A stretch of 64,000 bases of DNA from JAAYXS01 sp964550375. GTDB lineage: Bacteria; Planctomycetota; Phycisphaerae; UBA1845; Fen-1342. Positions 50,216-59,499 of this stretch are shown one piece after another. The DNA lies in NCBI GenBank assembly GCA_964550375.1, contig CAZJYX010000003.1:62001-126000 (forward strand), read 5' to 3'. Each line of letters opens with the position of its first letter. Within the stretch, counting starts at the first letter, position 1. Under the pieces are notes generated by a model. That model ran no database searches, had not been told where the DNA came from, and saw only the letters and a list, made by a program, of their open reading frames with translations. Made by a program: the position numbers and the translations under genes.

Positions 50216-50221
50216 ATTATA
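50216..50221 (-). promoter_or_regulatory. -10 box immediately before the small PEP-CTERM gene
   Basis: A perfect TATAAT (minus strand, 50221-50216) ends 6 bases before the ATG at 50209. The start of transcription would fall on or next to the start codon. No ribosome site exists in between. A clear -35 is not evident. Confidence 0.45.
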
Positions 50222-50293
50222 GCGGGCGGCGCGGGAATACCACGCGGCAAATCACCCACCGGCCAGCCCGGCACGGGCCGCCGGGCGGCTTGG

Positions 50294-51292
50294 TCAGACC
50301 GGCTTCGTCGCCCGGACCAACGAATCCATGAACTGGCCGTGCCGCAGCAGCTCGGGATCGCGGAAGCCGCAGGCCTCGATATCAGCGCACAATTCCTCGA
50401 AGCTGAACGTCCCGCCGCCCTCTGTCGCCACCAGCATGTTGATAGCAAACAGCGCGCCGGCCGGCGGCTGCGTGTGGCTGGCGTCCATGACCACGTCACG
50501 CAGGACCACCTGTCCGCCGGGGACCAAGGCGGCGTAGACCTTGCGGAACAGAGCGCGGTTCTGGGAACGCGAATTTTGATGCACGATCGCGCCCAGCCAG
50601 GCGAAATCGACGCCGCCGGGCAGGTCATCCGTGTAGAAGTCGCCGGCGACGAGCTGCACGCGTTCCGCCAGCCCCTCCTCCACTATTCGCTGCCGGGCCA
50701 GCGGCATGGCCGCCGGCAGATCAAACAGCGTGCCGACCGCCTCCGGCACTGCGCGCAGCAAGGCCGCCGTCCAGGTGCCCGTGGCGCCGCCCACATCCAG
50801 GAGGTGCTTGAATGACAGCGGCCGCAGGACGGTGACCAGGCGGTCGGCCAGTGGAGCCGAATGCCAGTGCATGGCCTCGATGAAGGCGGCCTGGTCCGCC
50901 TCCGCTCCGCGCACGCTGGGACTGCGCGGGACCGGCCGGCCGGACTGCACCACGGCGGAGAGCTGGGCCCAACGCCGCAGACAGTTGGCCTGGTGCCGCA
51001 GAGTGGCCAGCAGGCCGGGGCGTTCCGCGTGGTTGAAGAGCGCGGTCACGTCGGGGGGGGCGGCGAACTGCTCGTCGCGCTTCTCCAGCAATTCCAGGGC
51101 CACCAGCGCGTTTAGCAGGGCCGTCATGCCGCGCCGGTCGGCACCGCACAAGTCAGCCATTTGTGCCGCCGTGCGCGGTTCCACCGCCAGGTGACCGAAG
51201 ACGTCGAAGTCCACGGCGGCGGCCAGCACGCATGCGGGCTGATGGCCGCGCAACACCTCGACCAGCGCATCGGCCGTCCAGTTCTGAGCCAT
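50294..51292 (-). CDS. SAM-dependent O-methyltransferase (acetylserotonin/plant-type family)
   Basis: A 332-residue methyltransferase. The N-terminal winged-helix dimerisation part (ADALVEVLRGHQPACVLAAAVDFDVFGHLA, AADRRGMTALLNALVALELLEK) is followed by the SAM-binding core LLDVGGATGTWTAALLRAVPEA, DLPAAMPLARQRI, VQLVAGDFYTDDLP and VLRDVVMDASHTQPP. The family methylates hydroxyls of small aromatic or polyketide molecules. The catalytic His is not evident (GAIVHQNS is near its place). GAGGTG precedes the ATG. It is co-directional with gyrA, 50 bases from its stop. The substrate is unknown. Confidence 0.87.
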   Translation of the reverse strand: MAQNWTADALVEVLRGHQPACVLAAAVDFDVFGHLAVEPRTAAQMADLCGADRRGMTALLNALVALELLEKRDEQFAAPPDVTALFNHAERPGLLATLRHQANCLRRWAQLSAVVQSGRPVPRSPSVRGAEADQAAFIEAMHWHSAPLADRLVTVLRPLSFKHLLDVGGATGTWTAALLRAVPEAVGTLFDLPAAMPLARQRIVEEGLAERVQLVAGDFYTDDLPGGVDFAWLGAIVHQNSRSQNRALFRKVYAALVPGGQVVLRDVVMDASHTQPPAGALFAINMLVATEGGGTFSFEELCADIEACGFRDPELLRHGQFMDSLVRATKPV

Positions 51293-51342
51293 TGCTCACC
51301 TCATAGATCGCCGGGGCCGCTCCCGGCCGGGTGCCTTGCCCA

Positions 51343-54000
51343 TTAGTCTTCCACGCCCGCGTCGGGCGCCTCGCCGCCGTCGCTCGGCGGCGCGTCCGTC
51401 GAACCCGTAGCCGGTGACGTTGCTTGCCCGGTGGGCGTCTCGTCGGCTGCAGTTTCGCCGTCCGCTGGGCCATTATGCTCTGCTTCAGCCTCGGAGATGA
51501 TCTTGGCGACGGCGACCACGCGATCATCTTCGGCAACACGGATCAGTCGGACGCCCTGAGTGGCCCGGCCGATCTCGCGCAGTTCGGCCAGCGCCATGCG
51601 CAGGAGCGTGCCCTTGCTGGTAATGAGCATGAGCTCGTGTTCGTCGGTGACGGCGCGCAGCGCGATGACCGGCCCGTTGCGCTCGGTCGTCTTGATGTTG
51701 ATGACACCCTTGCCGCCCCGGCGCGTGAGGCGGTACTCATCGATATCCGTGCGCTTCCCGTAGCCGTTTTCGCAGACGGTCAGAACGCTCATGCCGGGCT
51801 CGATGACCACCATGTCGACCACGGCGTCGTTGCGGCCCAGCGTGATGCCGCGCACGCCGTGGGCGCTGCGGCCCATGGCGCGCACGTCGGTTTCGTTGAA
51901 GCGGCAGGCCATGCCCAGGCGCGTGCCCAGCACGATCTGCTCGTCGCCGTCGCTGAGGGCGACCTTGATGAGCGTGTCGTCGGCATCCAGCGTAATGGCC
52001 TGGATGCCGCTGGGGCGCGGCCGCGAGAATGCCGACAGCGGGGTCTTCTTGACGATGCCCTTCTCGGTGGCGAAGAAGACGTACTGCTCCGCCTGCTGCT
52101 CGAACTCCGTGACGGCCAGCACCGCGACATGCCGCTCATTGGGCTGCATGGTGAGCACATTGGCCAGAGCGCGGCCGCGGCTGGTGCGCTGCATGCTCGG
52201 GATGTCGTAAACGCGCAGCCAGTACACCCGCCCGCGGTTCGTGAAGAACAGCAGATAATCATGCGTTGAGGCCGCCCGCATGTGCTCGATGAAGTCGTCG
52301 TCCTTGGCTTCCGTGCCGCGAATGCCCTTGCCGCCGCGCCCCTGGCTGCGGAAGACGTCCGCCGGTACGCGCTTGATGTAACCCTGGTGCGACAGCGTGA
52401 CGACCACCTGCTCTTCCTGGATCAGCTCGTCCAGCGCGAACGAGCGGGCGGCCGGGCCGAAACGCGTGCGCCGCGGCTCGGCCAGCTTGGCCTTCAGCTC
52501 ATGCATGTCCTCGACGATGATGTCCAGCACGCGGCGCTCGTCGCTGAGGATCAGGTTGTAGTCGGTGATCTGATCGACCAGCTTGCCGTATTCACCGGCC
52601 AGTTGCTCGATTTCCAGCCCCGTCAGCCGCCGCAACTGCATCGCCAGGATCGCGTCGGCCTGCGTGTGCGTGAGGTGCTGGTCCGCGGCCGTGGCCCGCG
52701 CCACAAACGCCTCGGGCAGCAACCGCCGCACGGTGGCCGCCTCGCTCAACCGCAGCGGCTTCTCCATCAGCCGCTGGCGGGCCGTGTCCACGTCGGGCGA
52801 TTCGCGAATCAGCCGGATGATCTCGTCGATGTCGGCGACCGCCAGGATCAACCCTTCGAGCACGTGGGCGCGCTGCCGGGCGCGGCGCAGCAGGTACTGC
52901 GTGCGCCGCCGGATCACATCCACGCGGTGCTGCACGAAATGGTCGATCAGTTGCCGCAGTCCCAGCGTCCTGGGCACGCGGTTGACCAGAACCACGTTCA
53001 TGGCGTGCAGCGTTGATTCGAGCGGCGTGTACTTCCACAATTGGTTGATTACGACCTGGATGTTGGCGTCTTTCTTCAGCGTGATGACCAGCCGCACCAG
53101 TTGCTTGCGGCCGGACTCGTCCCGCAGATCATCGACGCCCTTGATCGTGCCGCTCTGCACGGCTTCCAGCAGCCGCTCCTTGATGGTCGGCAGCAGGACG
53201 CCGTACGGAATCTCGTCCACGACAATCTGCATGCGGCCGGACTTGGTCTCCTCCGTGTGCAGCACTCCGCGGACGGTGAGCGCGCCGCGCCCGGTCTCGT
53301 AGGCCTCCCGAATGCCCTCGCGGCCGCAGATGACGCCGCCGGTGGGGAAGTCCGGGCCGGGCACGCGTTGCAGCAGCTCGTCGATCGTGATGTCCGGTTT
53401 GTCGATGCAGGCCACGACGGCATCGCAGATCTCCGCCAGGTTGTGCGGCAGCAGGCGCGTGGCCATCCCGACGGCGATGCCCTCGGAGCCGTTCACCAGC
53501 AGGTTCGGAAAGCGGCTCGGCAAAACCACCGGCTCCTGGCGCGTGCCGTCGTAGTTCTCCTCGAAGTCGACCGTCTCGCGCTCGAGGTCCTCGAGCATCA
53601 GCTCGGCCGGCAGGGCCAGGCGCGCCTCCGTATAACGCATCGCCGCCGGCGGATCGCCGTCGATGCTGCCGAAGTTGCCCTGCGGGTGCACCAACAGGTG
53701 CCGCAGGCTCCACTCCTGGCCCATGCGGACCAGCGTGGGATAGATGACGCCCTCGCCGTGCGGGTGATAGTTACCGCTGGTGTCGCCGCAGATCTTGGCG
53801 CACTTGCGGTGCTTGGCCCGCGGGCTGAGGTTCAGGTCATTCATGGCCACAAGGATGCGGCGTTGCGAAGGCTTCAGACCGTCGCGCACGTCCGGCAGCG
53901 CGCGGGCCATGATGACGCTCATGGCGTAGGTGAGATAGGACTCCTGCATCTCCTGCGAGATGGGCGTCGGAATAACCGTACTCGTTTCGACGTTGCTCAT
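51343..54000 (-). CDS. gyrA: DNA gyrase subunit A
   Basis: An 885-residue GyrA. The start MSNVETSTVIPTPIS has GGAGC 5 bases upstream. Typical GyrA features: SYLTYAMSVIMARALPDVRDGLKPSQRRIL, the active Tyr in AAMRYTEARL (residue 123), the tower and coiled-coil, and a six-bladed C-terminal domain with a GyrA-box-like RRGGKGV. Residues at the quinolone pocket are HPHGEGVIYP, giving Gly84 and Pro88 where E. coli has Ser83 and Asp87. The C-terminus carries an acidic low-complexity tail (ADGETAADETPTG). gyrB is not in this window. Confidence 0.96.
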   Translation of the reverse strand: MSNVETSTVIPTPISQEMQESYLTYAMSVIMARALPDVRDGLKPSQRRILVAMNDLNLSPRAKHRKCAKICGDTSGNYHPHGEGVIYPTLVRMGQEWSLRHLLVHPQGNFGSIDGDPPAAMRYTEARLALPAELMLEDLERETVDFEENYDGTRQEPVVLPSRFPNLLVNGSEGIAVGMATRLLPHNLAEICDAVVACIDKPDITIDELLQRVPGPDFPTGGVICGREGIREAYETGRGALTVRGVLHTEETKSGRMQIVVDEIPYGVLLPTIKERLLEAVQSGTIKGVDDLRDESGRKQLVRLVITLKKDANIQVVINQLWKYTPLESTLHAMNVVLVNRVPRTLGLRQLIDHFVQHRVDVIRRRTQYLLRRARQRAHVLEGLILAVADIDEIIRLIRESPDVDTARQRLMEKPLRLSEAATVRRLLPEAFVARATAADQHLTHTQADAILAMQLRRLTGLEIEQLAGEYGKLVDQITDYNLILSDERRVLDIIVEDMHELKAKLAEPRRTRFGPAARSFALDELIQEEQVVVTLSHQGYIKRVPADVFRSQGRGGKGIRGTEAKDDDFIEHMRAASTHDYLLFFTNRGRVYWLRVYDIPSMQRTSRGRALANVLTMQPNERHVAVLAVTEFEQQAEQYVFFATEKGIVKKTPLSAFSRPRPSGIQAITLDADDTLIKVALSDGDEQIVLGTRLGMACRFNETDVRAMGRSAHGVRGITLGRNDAVVDMVVIEPGMSVLTVCENGYGKRTDIDEYRLTRRGGKGVINIKTTERNGPVIALRAVTDEHELMLITSKGTLLRMALAELREIGRATQGVRLIRVAEDDRVVAVAKIISEAEAEHNGPADGETAADETPTGQATSPATGSTDAPPSDGGEAPDAGVED

Positions 54001-54507
54001 CGGTGCTCCAGGGCAGCAGCGCGCCAGCGGCGCGACTCTCGCGAATGCGCGGATTGTACTTGATACCGCCGCGTAAAGCAGCGGCTCGGCGCCACAGGTT
54101 GCAGTGTCAGTTCGGATACAGTTCGGTCAGGGTACCGGCACGCCGCAGTTGGGTCCCGACAGCGCCGGGTACCCTCCGAGCACCAGCGCCCGCTTGAAGC
54201 ACACGCGTGCCGACCGCTTGCCCGCCGACCCCATCCGGCGAGCGCCCCCGCCGCAACTCCTCCGACCAACCGGCGCAGGGACTTGACGGAACGGCTGGGG
54301 CGGCAAATAGTGCCGTCTTCCGGGCGCGATTGTGGCGGCCTGACAGCCGCCTGGTACCCGGCGGGCCCGCCTGACCTCTGGCCGGGCGGCTGCGTGTCGC
54401 TACCCGGGGCGCGTTGGCACAAGCTGGCACGATGCCCCGGCGTCGTTGACTGTTGTGGAGGAGCGGCGCAGCAGCGCGGGCCCGTGCGCCACAAGGTAAC
54501 TCTTCAC
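54001..54507 (+). other. 507-bp divergent intergenic region
   Basis: Between gyrA (minus) and the GAF/REC regulator (plus). A minus-strand TACAAT at 54058-54053 could be the -10 of gyrA, 53 bases from its ATG. No gene is supported: frames reading into the regulator start upstream without ribosome sites and have Pro/Cys-rich composition. I see no RNA gene or repeat. Confidence 0.45.
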
Positions 54508-56193
54508 ATGTCGGCTGGATCAACATCGTCGGACAAACGCGGCATCCTCGCTCTGGGGCCGATCATCGCCGCTGATGAGCAGTTCCTGGCGGCCCTGCGC
54601 CAGTTCGGGGAAATCCGCATCGTCGATTCCGTCGAGGATGCGTTGGCGGCGTTGCGGGCCGACCAGTTCGAACTCGTGCTCAGCAGCCCCATGGACCTCT
54701 TTCCGTTGGCGCGGGCGGAAGCCCGGCAACGCGGCGAGTTGATCCTCGACAAGATCGGGCAGGGCGTCTGCGTCGTGTGCCGCGACGGGGCCCTGACCTG
54801 GGCTAATCCCAAGCTGGATTCCTACCCCGCCGAGGTGCGTGAGGCGATCCGCGCCGCGTGTGCCGAGGTGTGCCGACAGCTCGCGGAGGAGCGGACCGCG
54901 CATGAGCCGGCCCCCAGCCGGCGGCGCACGGTGCACGTGGGCTCCGAATACGTCTTCGACCTGACGGTCTCGCCCTTGCTGGCCCCGGAGAAGGAGCTGA
55001 CGGAAGTGGTCGGACTGGTCTGGGACATCTCCGCCGCCCACCGCATGCAAGAGCGCATCAACGCCATCGATGCCGCCGGACGCGAGCTGATGCGGCTTGA
55101 TGTCGAGGCCCTCATGCAGCTTGACGCCGTTGACCGCCTGCAATTCCTCGAAGAGCAGATCGTGCGCTCCGCGCGCGAGCTGCTGCGCTTCGACCACTTC
55201 GTCGTGCGGCTGCTGGACCGCCAGTCCAACCGGCTGGAGACCGTGATCTCCGTCGGCCTACCCGAGGCGTCGGACCGGATGGACATCTATGCCGCCGCCG
55301 AGGGCAACGGCATCTGCGGCTACGTGGCGGCGTCGGGCCGCTCCTACATTGCGCCGGACACCACCCGCGACCCGCGCTACCTGCCCGGACTGGACGGGGC
55401 CGGCTCTTCCCTGACCGTGCCGCTGCGCCTGCATGACCAAGTTGTCGGCGTGCTCAACGTGGAATCAACGGAAATTGCGGCGTTCTCGGAGGATGATCGC
55501 CAGTTCGCCGAGATCTTCGCGCGCTACATCGCCATCGCCCTGCACATCCTGAAACTGCTGGCCGCCGAGCGCTCGACGACCACGGGCCAAATCACCGCCG
55601 ACGTGGGCACCGAGCTGGCCGGTCCGCTGAACGATATCATTGCCGAGGCCACCAGCGCCATTGATGAACATGCGGGGCAGGACGACCTGCGCCGACGCCT
55701 GCACGCCATCATCGAGAACGTTGACCGCGTGAAGCGGACCTTGCAGGCCCTCACCCAGACACCCGCTGTCCGCGGCCTGGTTCCGGAAGTGCCGTCCGTC
55801 GACCCGCTGCTCGCCGGCCGCCGCATCCTGGTAGCCGACGACGAGGACATCATTCGCGAGACGATTGCCGACGTGCTGGCCAAGCACGGGGCCTTGGCCG
55901 TCATGGCGCGTGACGGGCAGGAAGCGACCGCCATGATCCGCGCCCAGCATTTCGACCTCGTCATTTCCGATATCAAGATGCCCTATAAGAGCGGCTACGA
56001 GGTCTTCGCCTCCGCCCGGCAGGCGAACATCCACTGCCCCGTCATCCTGATCACCGGTTTCGGCTACGATCCCGAGCACTCGATCGTGCGAGCCAGCCGC
56101 GAGGGCCTGGCGGGCGTGTTGTTCAAGCCGTTCAAGGTCGAGCAACTGGTCGACCTGATCCACCGGGCCCTGGGCGTCGCCCAGGCGAGTTGA
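54508..56193 (+). CDS. PAS-GAF-pseudokinase-REC signalling protein
   Basis: A 561-residue cytoplasmic protein. Order: a degenerate receiver-like N-terminus (GILALGPIIAADEQFL, residues 8-75), PAS (LDKIGQGVCVVCRDGALTWANPKL, about 80-195), GAF (ARELLRFDHFVVRLLDRQSNRLETV, about 215-365), a histidine-kinase-like dimerisation helix whose phosphoacceptor is missing (GTELAGPLND in place of SHELRTPLN), no ATPase domain, and an intact C-terminal receiver (VADDEDIIR, Asp near 488 in LVISDIKMP, Lys in LFKPFK). It would therefore receive phosphate from another kinase and signal through the PAS/GAF ligand state. No output domain or partner kinase is adjacent. The ATG choice is moderate. Confidence 0.82.
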   Translation: MSAGSTSSDKRGILALGPIIAADEQFLAALRQFGEIRIVDSVEDALAALRADQFELVLSSPMDLFPLARAEARQRGELILDKIGQGVCVVCRDGALTWANPKLDSYPAEVREAIRAACAEVCRQLAEERTAHEPAPSRRRTVHVGSEYVFDLTVSPLLAPEKELTEVVGLVWDISAAHRMQERINAIDAAGRELMRLDVEALMQLDAVDRLQFLEEQIVRSARELLRFDHFVVRLLDRQSNRLETVISVGLPEASDRMDIYAAAEGNGICGYVAASGRSYIAPDTTRDPRYLPGLDGAGSSLTVPLRLHDQVVGVLNVESTEIAAFSEDDRQFAEIFARYIAIALHILKLLAAERSTTTGQITADVGTELAGPLNDIIAEATSAIDEHAGQDDLRRRLHAIIENVDRVKRTLQALTQTPAVRGLVPEVPSVDPLLAGRRILVADDEDIIRETIADVLAKHGALAVMARDGQEATAMIRAQHFDLVISDIKMPYKSGYEVFASARQANIHCPVILITGFGYDPEHSIVRASREGLAGVLFKPFKVEQLVDLIHRALGVAQAS

Positions 56194-56493
56194 CCCGACA
56201 CCGCGTTTTCTCACCCATTCGGTCCACGTTCGCAGCGTTGTTCCGTCTGTGGCAACACATGCCTCGGGTCCGGCCTGCGCCGCTTGGTCATGACCCGCGA
56301 GTCGGCTAAACTAGATTGTCTGTGCGAATTCGGTCGGTACCATGCACCGGTCAGACGAAGCACCCGGCTTATCGGGCTTCGCCCACACTGGTTCGGTGCA
56401 GGCCCCGGCGGGTGCTCTTAACCTTCGCTCGCGAACTCACGTTCGGCTCGGCGAACTGTCTGTCTTCTTGAGTCTGTCTTTCTGAGGTTGTCC
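56194..56493 (+). other. 300-bp intergenic region
   Basis: No gene or terminator is supported. The element TAAACTAGATT at 56307-56317 could be a -10 for the VKOR gene but lacks a -35. The last 60 bases are a pyrimidine-rich leader (GTCTGTCTTCTTGAGTCTGTCTTTC) with no hairpin that I can see. Confidence 0.4.
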
Positions 56494-58614
56494 ATGACCA
56501 AGCATGCGAAGAGAGGCCCGGCCCAGCAGTCGCCTTTGCCGGGCGCGTGGCGCGCCCTGGGTGCGGTAGTACTACTTGTGGCGATTGCGTCCTCAGGGAT
56601 GCTTGTGGCGTATCACCTGAACGCCATGTCCCTGCCCGGCTGCGGACCGGGCAGCGGCTGTGCCGAGTTGGCCAAGGGCCGCTGGGGTACGCTGCCCGTC
56701 CTCGGCTGGCCCGTCTCGCACGCCGGCCTGGCCTACTTCCTGGGCCTGCTCGCGGCCTGGCTGGCGAGCAGCAACGGCGTCAATGCCGGGTTGCGCAACC
56801 TGGTGCGACTCGGCGTGCTCGGCTCCCTCGGGTTCACCGTCATCATGTTCGTCGAGCGCCATTCCTGCCCATACTGCATCGTCGTGCATGTCGGCAACAT
56901 CGCCTTCTGGATCATCCTGGAATGCTCACGCCGCGCGGCGACGCGCTCCCCACGCTGGCTTGCCTCCGCGGCCGGCACCTTCGTCCTCGCCACGGTCGTC
57001 CTGATCGGCGTCGAGGCTTACCAGCGCGGCGTCGTGCATGAACGCGGTGAGCGTGACCTGGGCGAATCGACCGCACGCATCATCGAGGCGACGCGCCGCG
57101 CGCAGGATGTCGCCGCGGGAACGGGCGCCGCAACCTCCACCAGTAATCCCGCCGACGAGCCTGCTCCGGAGACAGCAGCGCCCGCAGCCGCACCGGCGCC
57201 GGCCGTGGCGGCGGCCCGACAGCCCGTCGACGCTCCGCCGGCCGTGTCGGCCCCGGAGCAGAGCAGCCCACAGTCCGGCGGCCAGACCGTCGCTGTGCCG
57301 CCCCTGATCGGATCCACTGAGCCGGCCGACCAGGGGGCTTCCGAGTGCGACCCCGACGCCGATGCTGCTCATAAGGATGCGCCGGCGGCCGATGCGGCCG
57401 AAGACCCCTTCGCTGGCGGCTTCCGCGGACGCTACCTGCTGGGGCCGGAGAAGGCTGCCGTTCGGATTGTCATCATCACGGACTACCAGTGCCGCGACTG
57501 CAAGTCCATCGAGGACGAGATTCGCGGGATCCTGGAGGCGCATCCCAACGACGTCTCCCTATCCGTCAAGCACTTCCCGTTCGATGAGAAGTGCAACTCC
57601 ACCGCCACCCGCACCTTGCATCCCAACGCCTGCTGGGCCGCGCGGGCCGCGGAGGCAGCCGGCATCTTGTGGGGCAACGACGGCTTCTGGGAAATGCACC
57701 ACTGGCTCTTCGACCACGAGGGCACCTTCACGAAAACAGAGGAACTTACCGAAGCCATCCGCGGATTCGGCCGTAGCCCGTCCGGCTTCATCACCACCAT
57801 GACCGGCGACGAGACGCTCCGCCTGGTCGAACAAGACATCGCCGAGGCACGCCTGTTGGGCCTGTACCAGACGCCGCTGGTCTTCATCAATGGCGTGGAG
57901 CTGCGCGGCTGGCAGGCCAAAGATGCGGTCGCGCGCGCGGTGAACGCGGTTCTGGCCGCGAATCCGGAGCCGCAAACCCACGAGTTCGACCGCCCGCCCT
58001 TGGCCGTCCAGAAGTGCGTGGACGATTGGCGCGCCAGGCGCTTAACGCCGGCGCAGCGCGATCAGTATCCGCGCGTCCTCGGTTCGACCAGCCCCAAAGT
58101 GCGGATCGTGCTCTATGGCGACTACCAGACCCCGCTCGTTGCCGAGGTGGATGAGATCTTCCGCGCCTGGGTCGCGCAGCATGACAACGCCCACTACACG
58201 TACCGGCACTTCCCATTTGACCAGACGTGTAATCCGAGCGTGTCCTCAACCCAGCACGAGCAGGCCTGCTGGGCGGCGCGCGTGGCGGAGGCGGCTTGGT
58301 TTACCGGCGGGGACGAAGCCTTCTGGAAGATGCACACGTGGCTGCTGGCGAACCAGGATTCGCTTAACGAGACCGCCGTCGCCGCTGCCGCAACCGAACT
58401 CGGACTGGACGCCGAGGCGCTCATCAAGGCGCTTGACGATCCGGAGGTCGCGGCCGCCGTCGAGGATGATGCCGTGGCCGGCAGGCGCGGCGGGCTGAAA
58501 CGCATCCCCTGGATAGTGGTCAACAACCGGGTGGTCGAACGCTGGCGCTTGACCGGGCCGGAGTTCGGCCGCGAGGTCCTCGAGTCGATTCTCAAGGAGG
58601 CCGCCGGAAACTAG
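56494..58614 (+). CDS. VKOR-DsbA-DsbA-like fusion
   Basis: A 706-residue membrane redox protein. The start at 56494 has GAGG 7-8 bases upstream. Residues 15-185 are a vitamin-K epoxide reductase homologue with the loop pair CGPGSGC and the active-site CPYC in RHSCPYCIVVH, plus five spans. An Ala/Pro-rich linker (190-300) leads to a first DsbA-like domain with CRDC (about 330-335) and GVELRG. A second DsbA-like domain (about 535-700) repeats the same sequence (CNSTA.. HPNACWAARAAEAA versus CNPSVSS QHEQACWAARVAEAA), but its active site is TPLV. Role: oxidative disulfide formation outside the membrane, with quinone as electron sink. The second domain is probably structural. Confidence 0.9.
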   Translation: MTKHAKRGPAQQSPLPGAWRALGAVVLLVAIASSGMLVAYHLNAMSLPGCGPGSGCAELAKGRWGTLPVLGWPVSHAGLAYFLGLLAAWLASSNGVNAGLRNLVRLGVLGSLGFTVIMFVERHSCPYCIVVHVGNIAFWIILECSRRAATRSPRWLASAAGTFVLATVVLIGVEAYQRGVVHERGERDLGESTARIIEATRRAQDVAAGTGAATSTSNPADEPAPETAAPAAAPAPAVAAARQPVDAPPAVSAPEQSSPQSGGQTVAVPPLIGSTEPADQGASECDPDADAAHKDAPAADAAEDPFAGGFRGRYLLGPEKAAVRIVIITDYQCRDCKSIEDEIRGILEAHPNDVSLSVKHFPFDEKCNSTATRTLHPNACWAARAAEAAGILWGNDGFWEMHHWLFDHEGTFTKTEELTEAIRGFGRSPSGFITTMTGDETLRLVEQDIAEARLLGLYQTPLVFINGVELRGWQAKDAVARAVNAVLAANPEPQTHEFDRPPLAVQKCVDDWRARRLTPAQRDQYPRVLGSTSPKVRIVLYGDYQTPLVAEVDEIFRAWVAQHDNAHYTYRHFPFDQTCNPSVSSTQHEQACWAARVAEAAWFTGGDEAFWKMHTWLLANQDSLNETAVAAAATELGLDAEALIKALDDPEVAAAVEDDAVAGRRGGLKRIPWIVVNNRVVERWRLTGPEFGREVLESILKEAAGN

Positions 58615-58675
58615 TGGCCTGGGGTAGTCAGAAGCCCGCGGCGCCTGCGCGTCCGTGCGGCCGGCCTTGACCGGA

Positions 58676-59371
58676 TCACGCTTCCGGAACCTGCGCATTG
58701 GCCGCACTTGCGTCCAATAACCCAGCCCACACGCAATGTGGGTCAACCAGCAGCGCGGCCGCGCTCACCAGTTCATTTAGCGCGCCTTTCGCTGGCAGCG
58801 GCCGCACACTGCCCAGTTCAAGCACCAGTTGCAGTGCCTGCCGAACGGCCGAGATGCTGCGGAAGCGGTGCAGATAGCGGCGTGCCAGCAGGCCGCCAAT
58901 CGTGCGGCGCAGACCGCGCGCGTCAACTCCCGCCAGCGTGCCGACCTGCTGCTCGACCACGCCCAGGTCGCACGCCGCCAGTTGCGTGTAGAAGCGCTCG
59001 GCCAAATCGGCATCACGGCAAACCAGGTGCCGGTCGAGCGCAAACTCCAACGCGACGTGGCTAGCCAAATCCCAGATGGCCGCGCAAGTCCCGCCGGTTG
59101 CCGTGCCGGCCTTGAGCTGCCGCTGCCACTGCAGGAAGCAGGACAGCGCATGGAAACGCCGGTCCACCGCCACGTGGTTGAGCAGGCCGGCGCGTAGCTG
59201 TTCGGCGTGCTCGTCGGCGGGGCGCGCGTCGCGCACTATCTGCCAGCGGATTCGCCGCCTGCGCGAGAACCGCGGCCACAGATCCGGCAAGGCCACACCG
59301 ATGGCGAAGTACGGCTCCGGGGGAAGCCCGCAGACGTCGTGGTTGAAGACGAAATGGGCCAGGTAGTTCAT
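58676..59371 (-). CDS. ACP phosphodiesterase-like protein
   Basis: A 231-residue protein that begins MNYLAHFVFNHD and continues YFAIGVALPDLWPRF, LLNHVAVDRRFHAL and WDLASHVALEFALDRHL. MNYLAH, the DxF-like region and the (L/N)HxxxDxxFH helix resemble the AcpH/DUF479 family of acyl-carrier-protein phosphodiesterases, which remove the phosphopantetheine arm and belong to the HD-domain-like fold. The match is partial, so function is uncertain. An HD-type metal protein of unknown substrate is the alternative. The ribosome site is poor. It is convergent with the VKOR gene. Confidence 0.6.
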   Translation of the reverse strand: MNYLAHFVFNHDVCGLPPEPYFAIGVALPDLWPRFSRRRRIRWQIVRDARPADEHAEQLRAGLLNHVAVDRRFHALSCFLQWQRQLKAGTATGGTCAAIWDLASHVALEFALDRHLVCRDADLAERFYTQLAACDLGVVEQQVGTLAGVDARGLRRTIGGLLARRYLHRFRSISAVRQALQLVLELGSVRPLPAKGALNELVSAAALLVDPHCVWAGLLDASAANAQVPEA

Positions 59372-59499
59372 GCTGCCAGATGTCGCCGCGCCGCCCGGCC
59401 GCCGCCGGCCCGGCGCCGCTCGTGTTCATGACCGTGACCGTGCTGACCAGCCGCTGTCGCACATCGACAAAGCGGTCCTGTGCGCGTGCCCGTCGCGCA

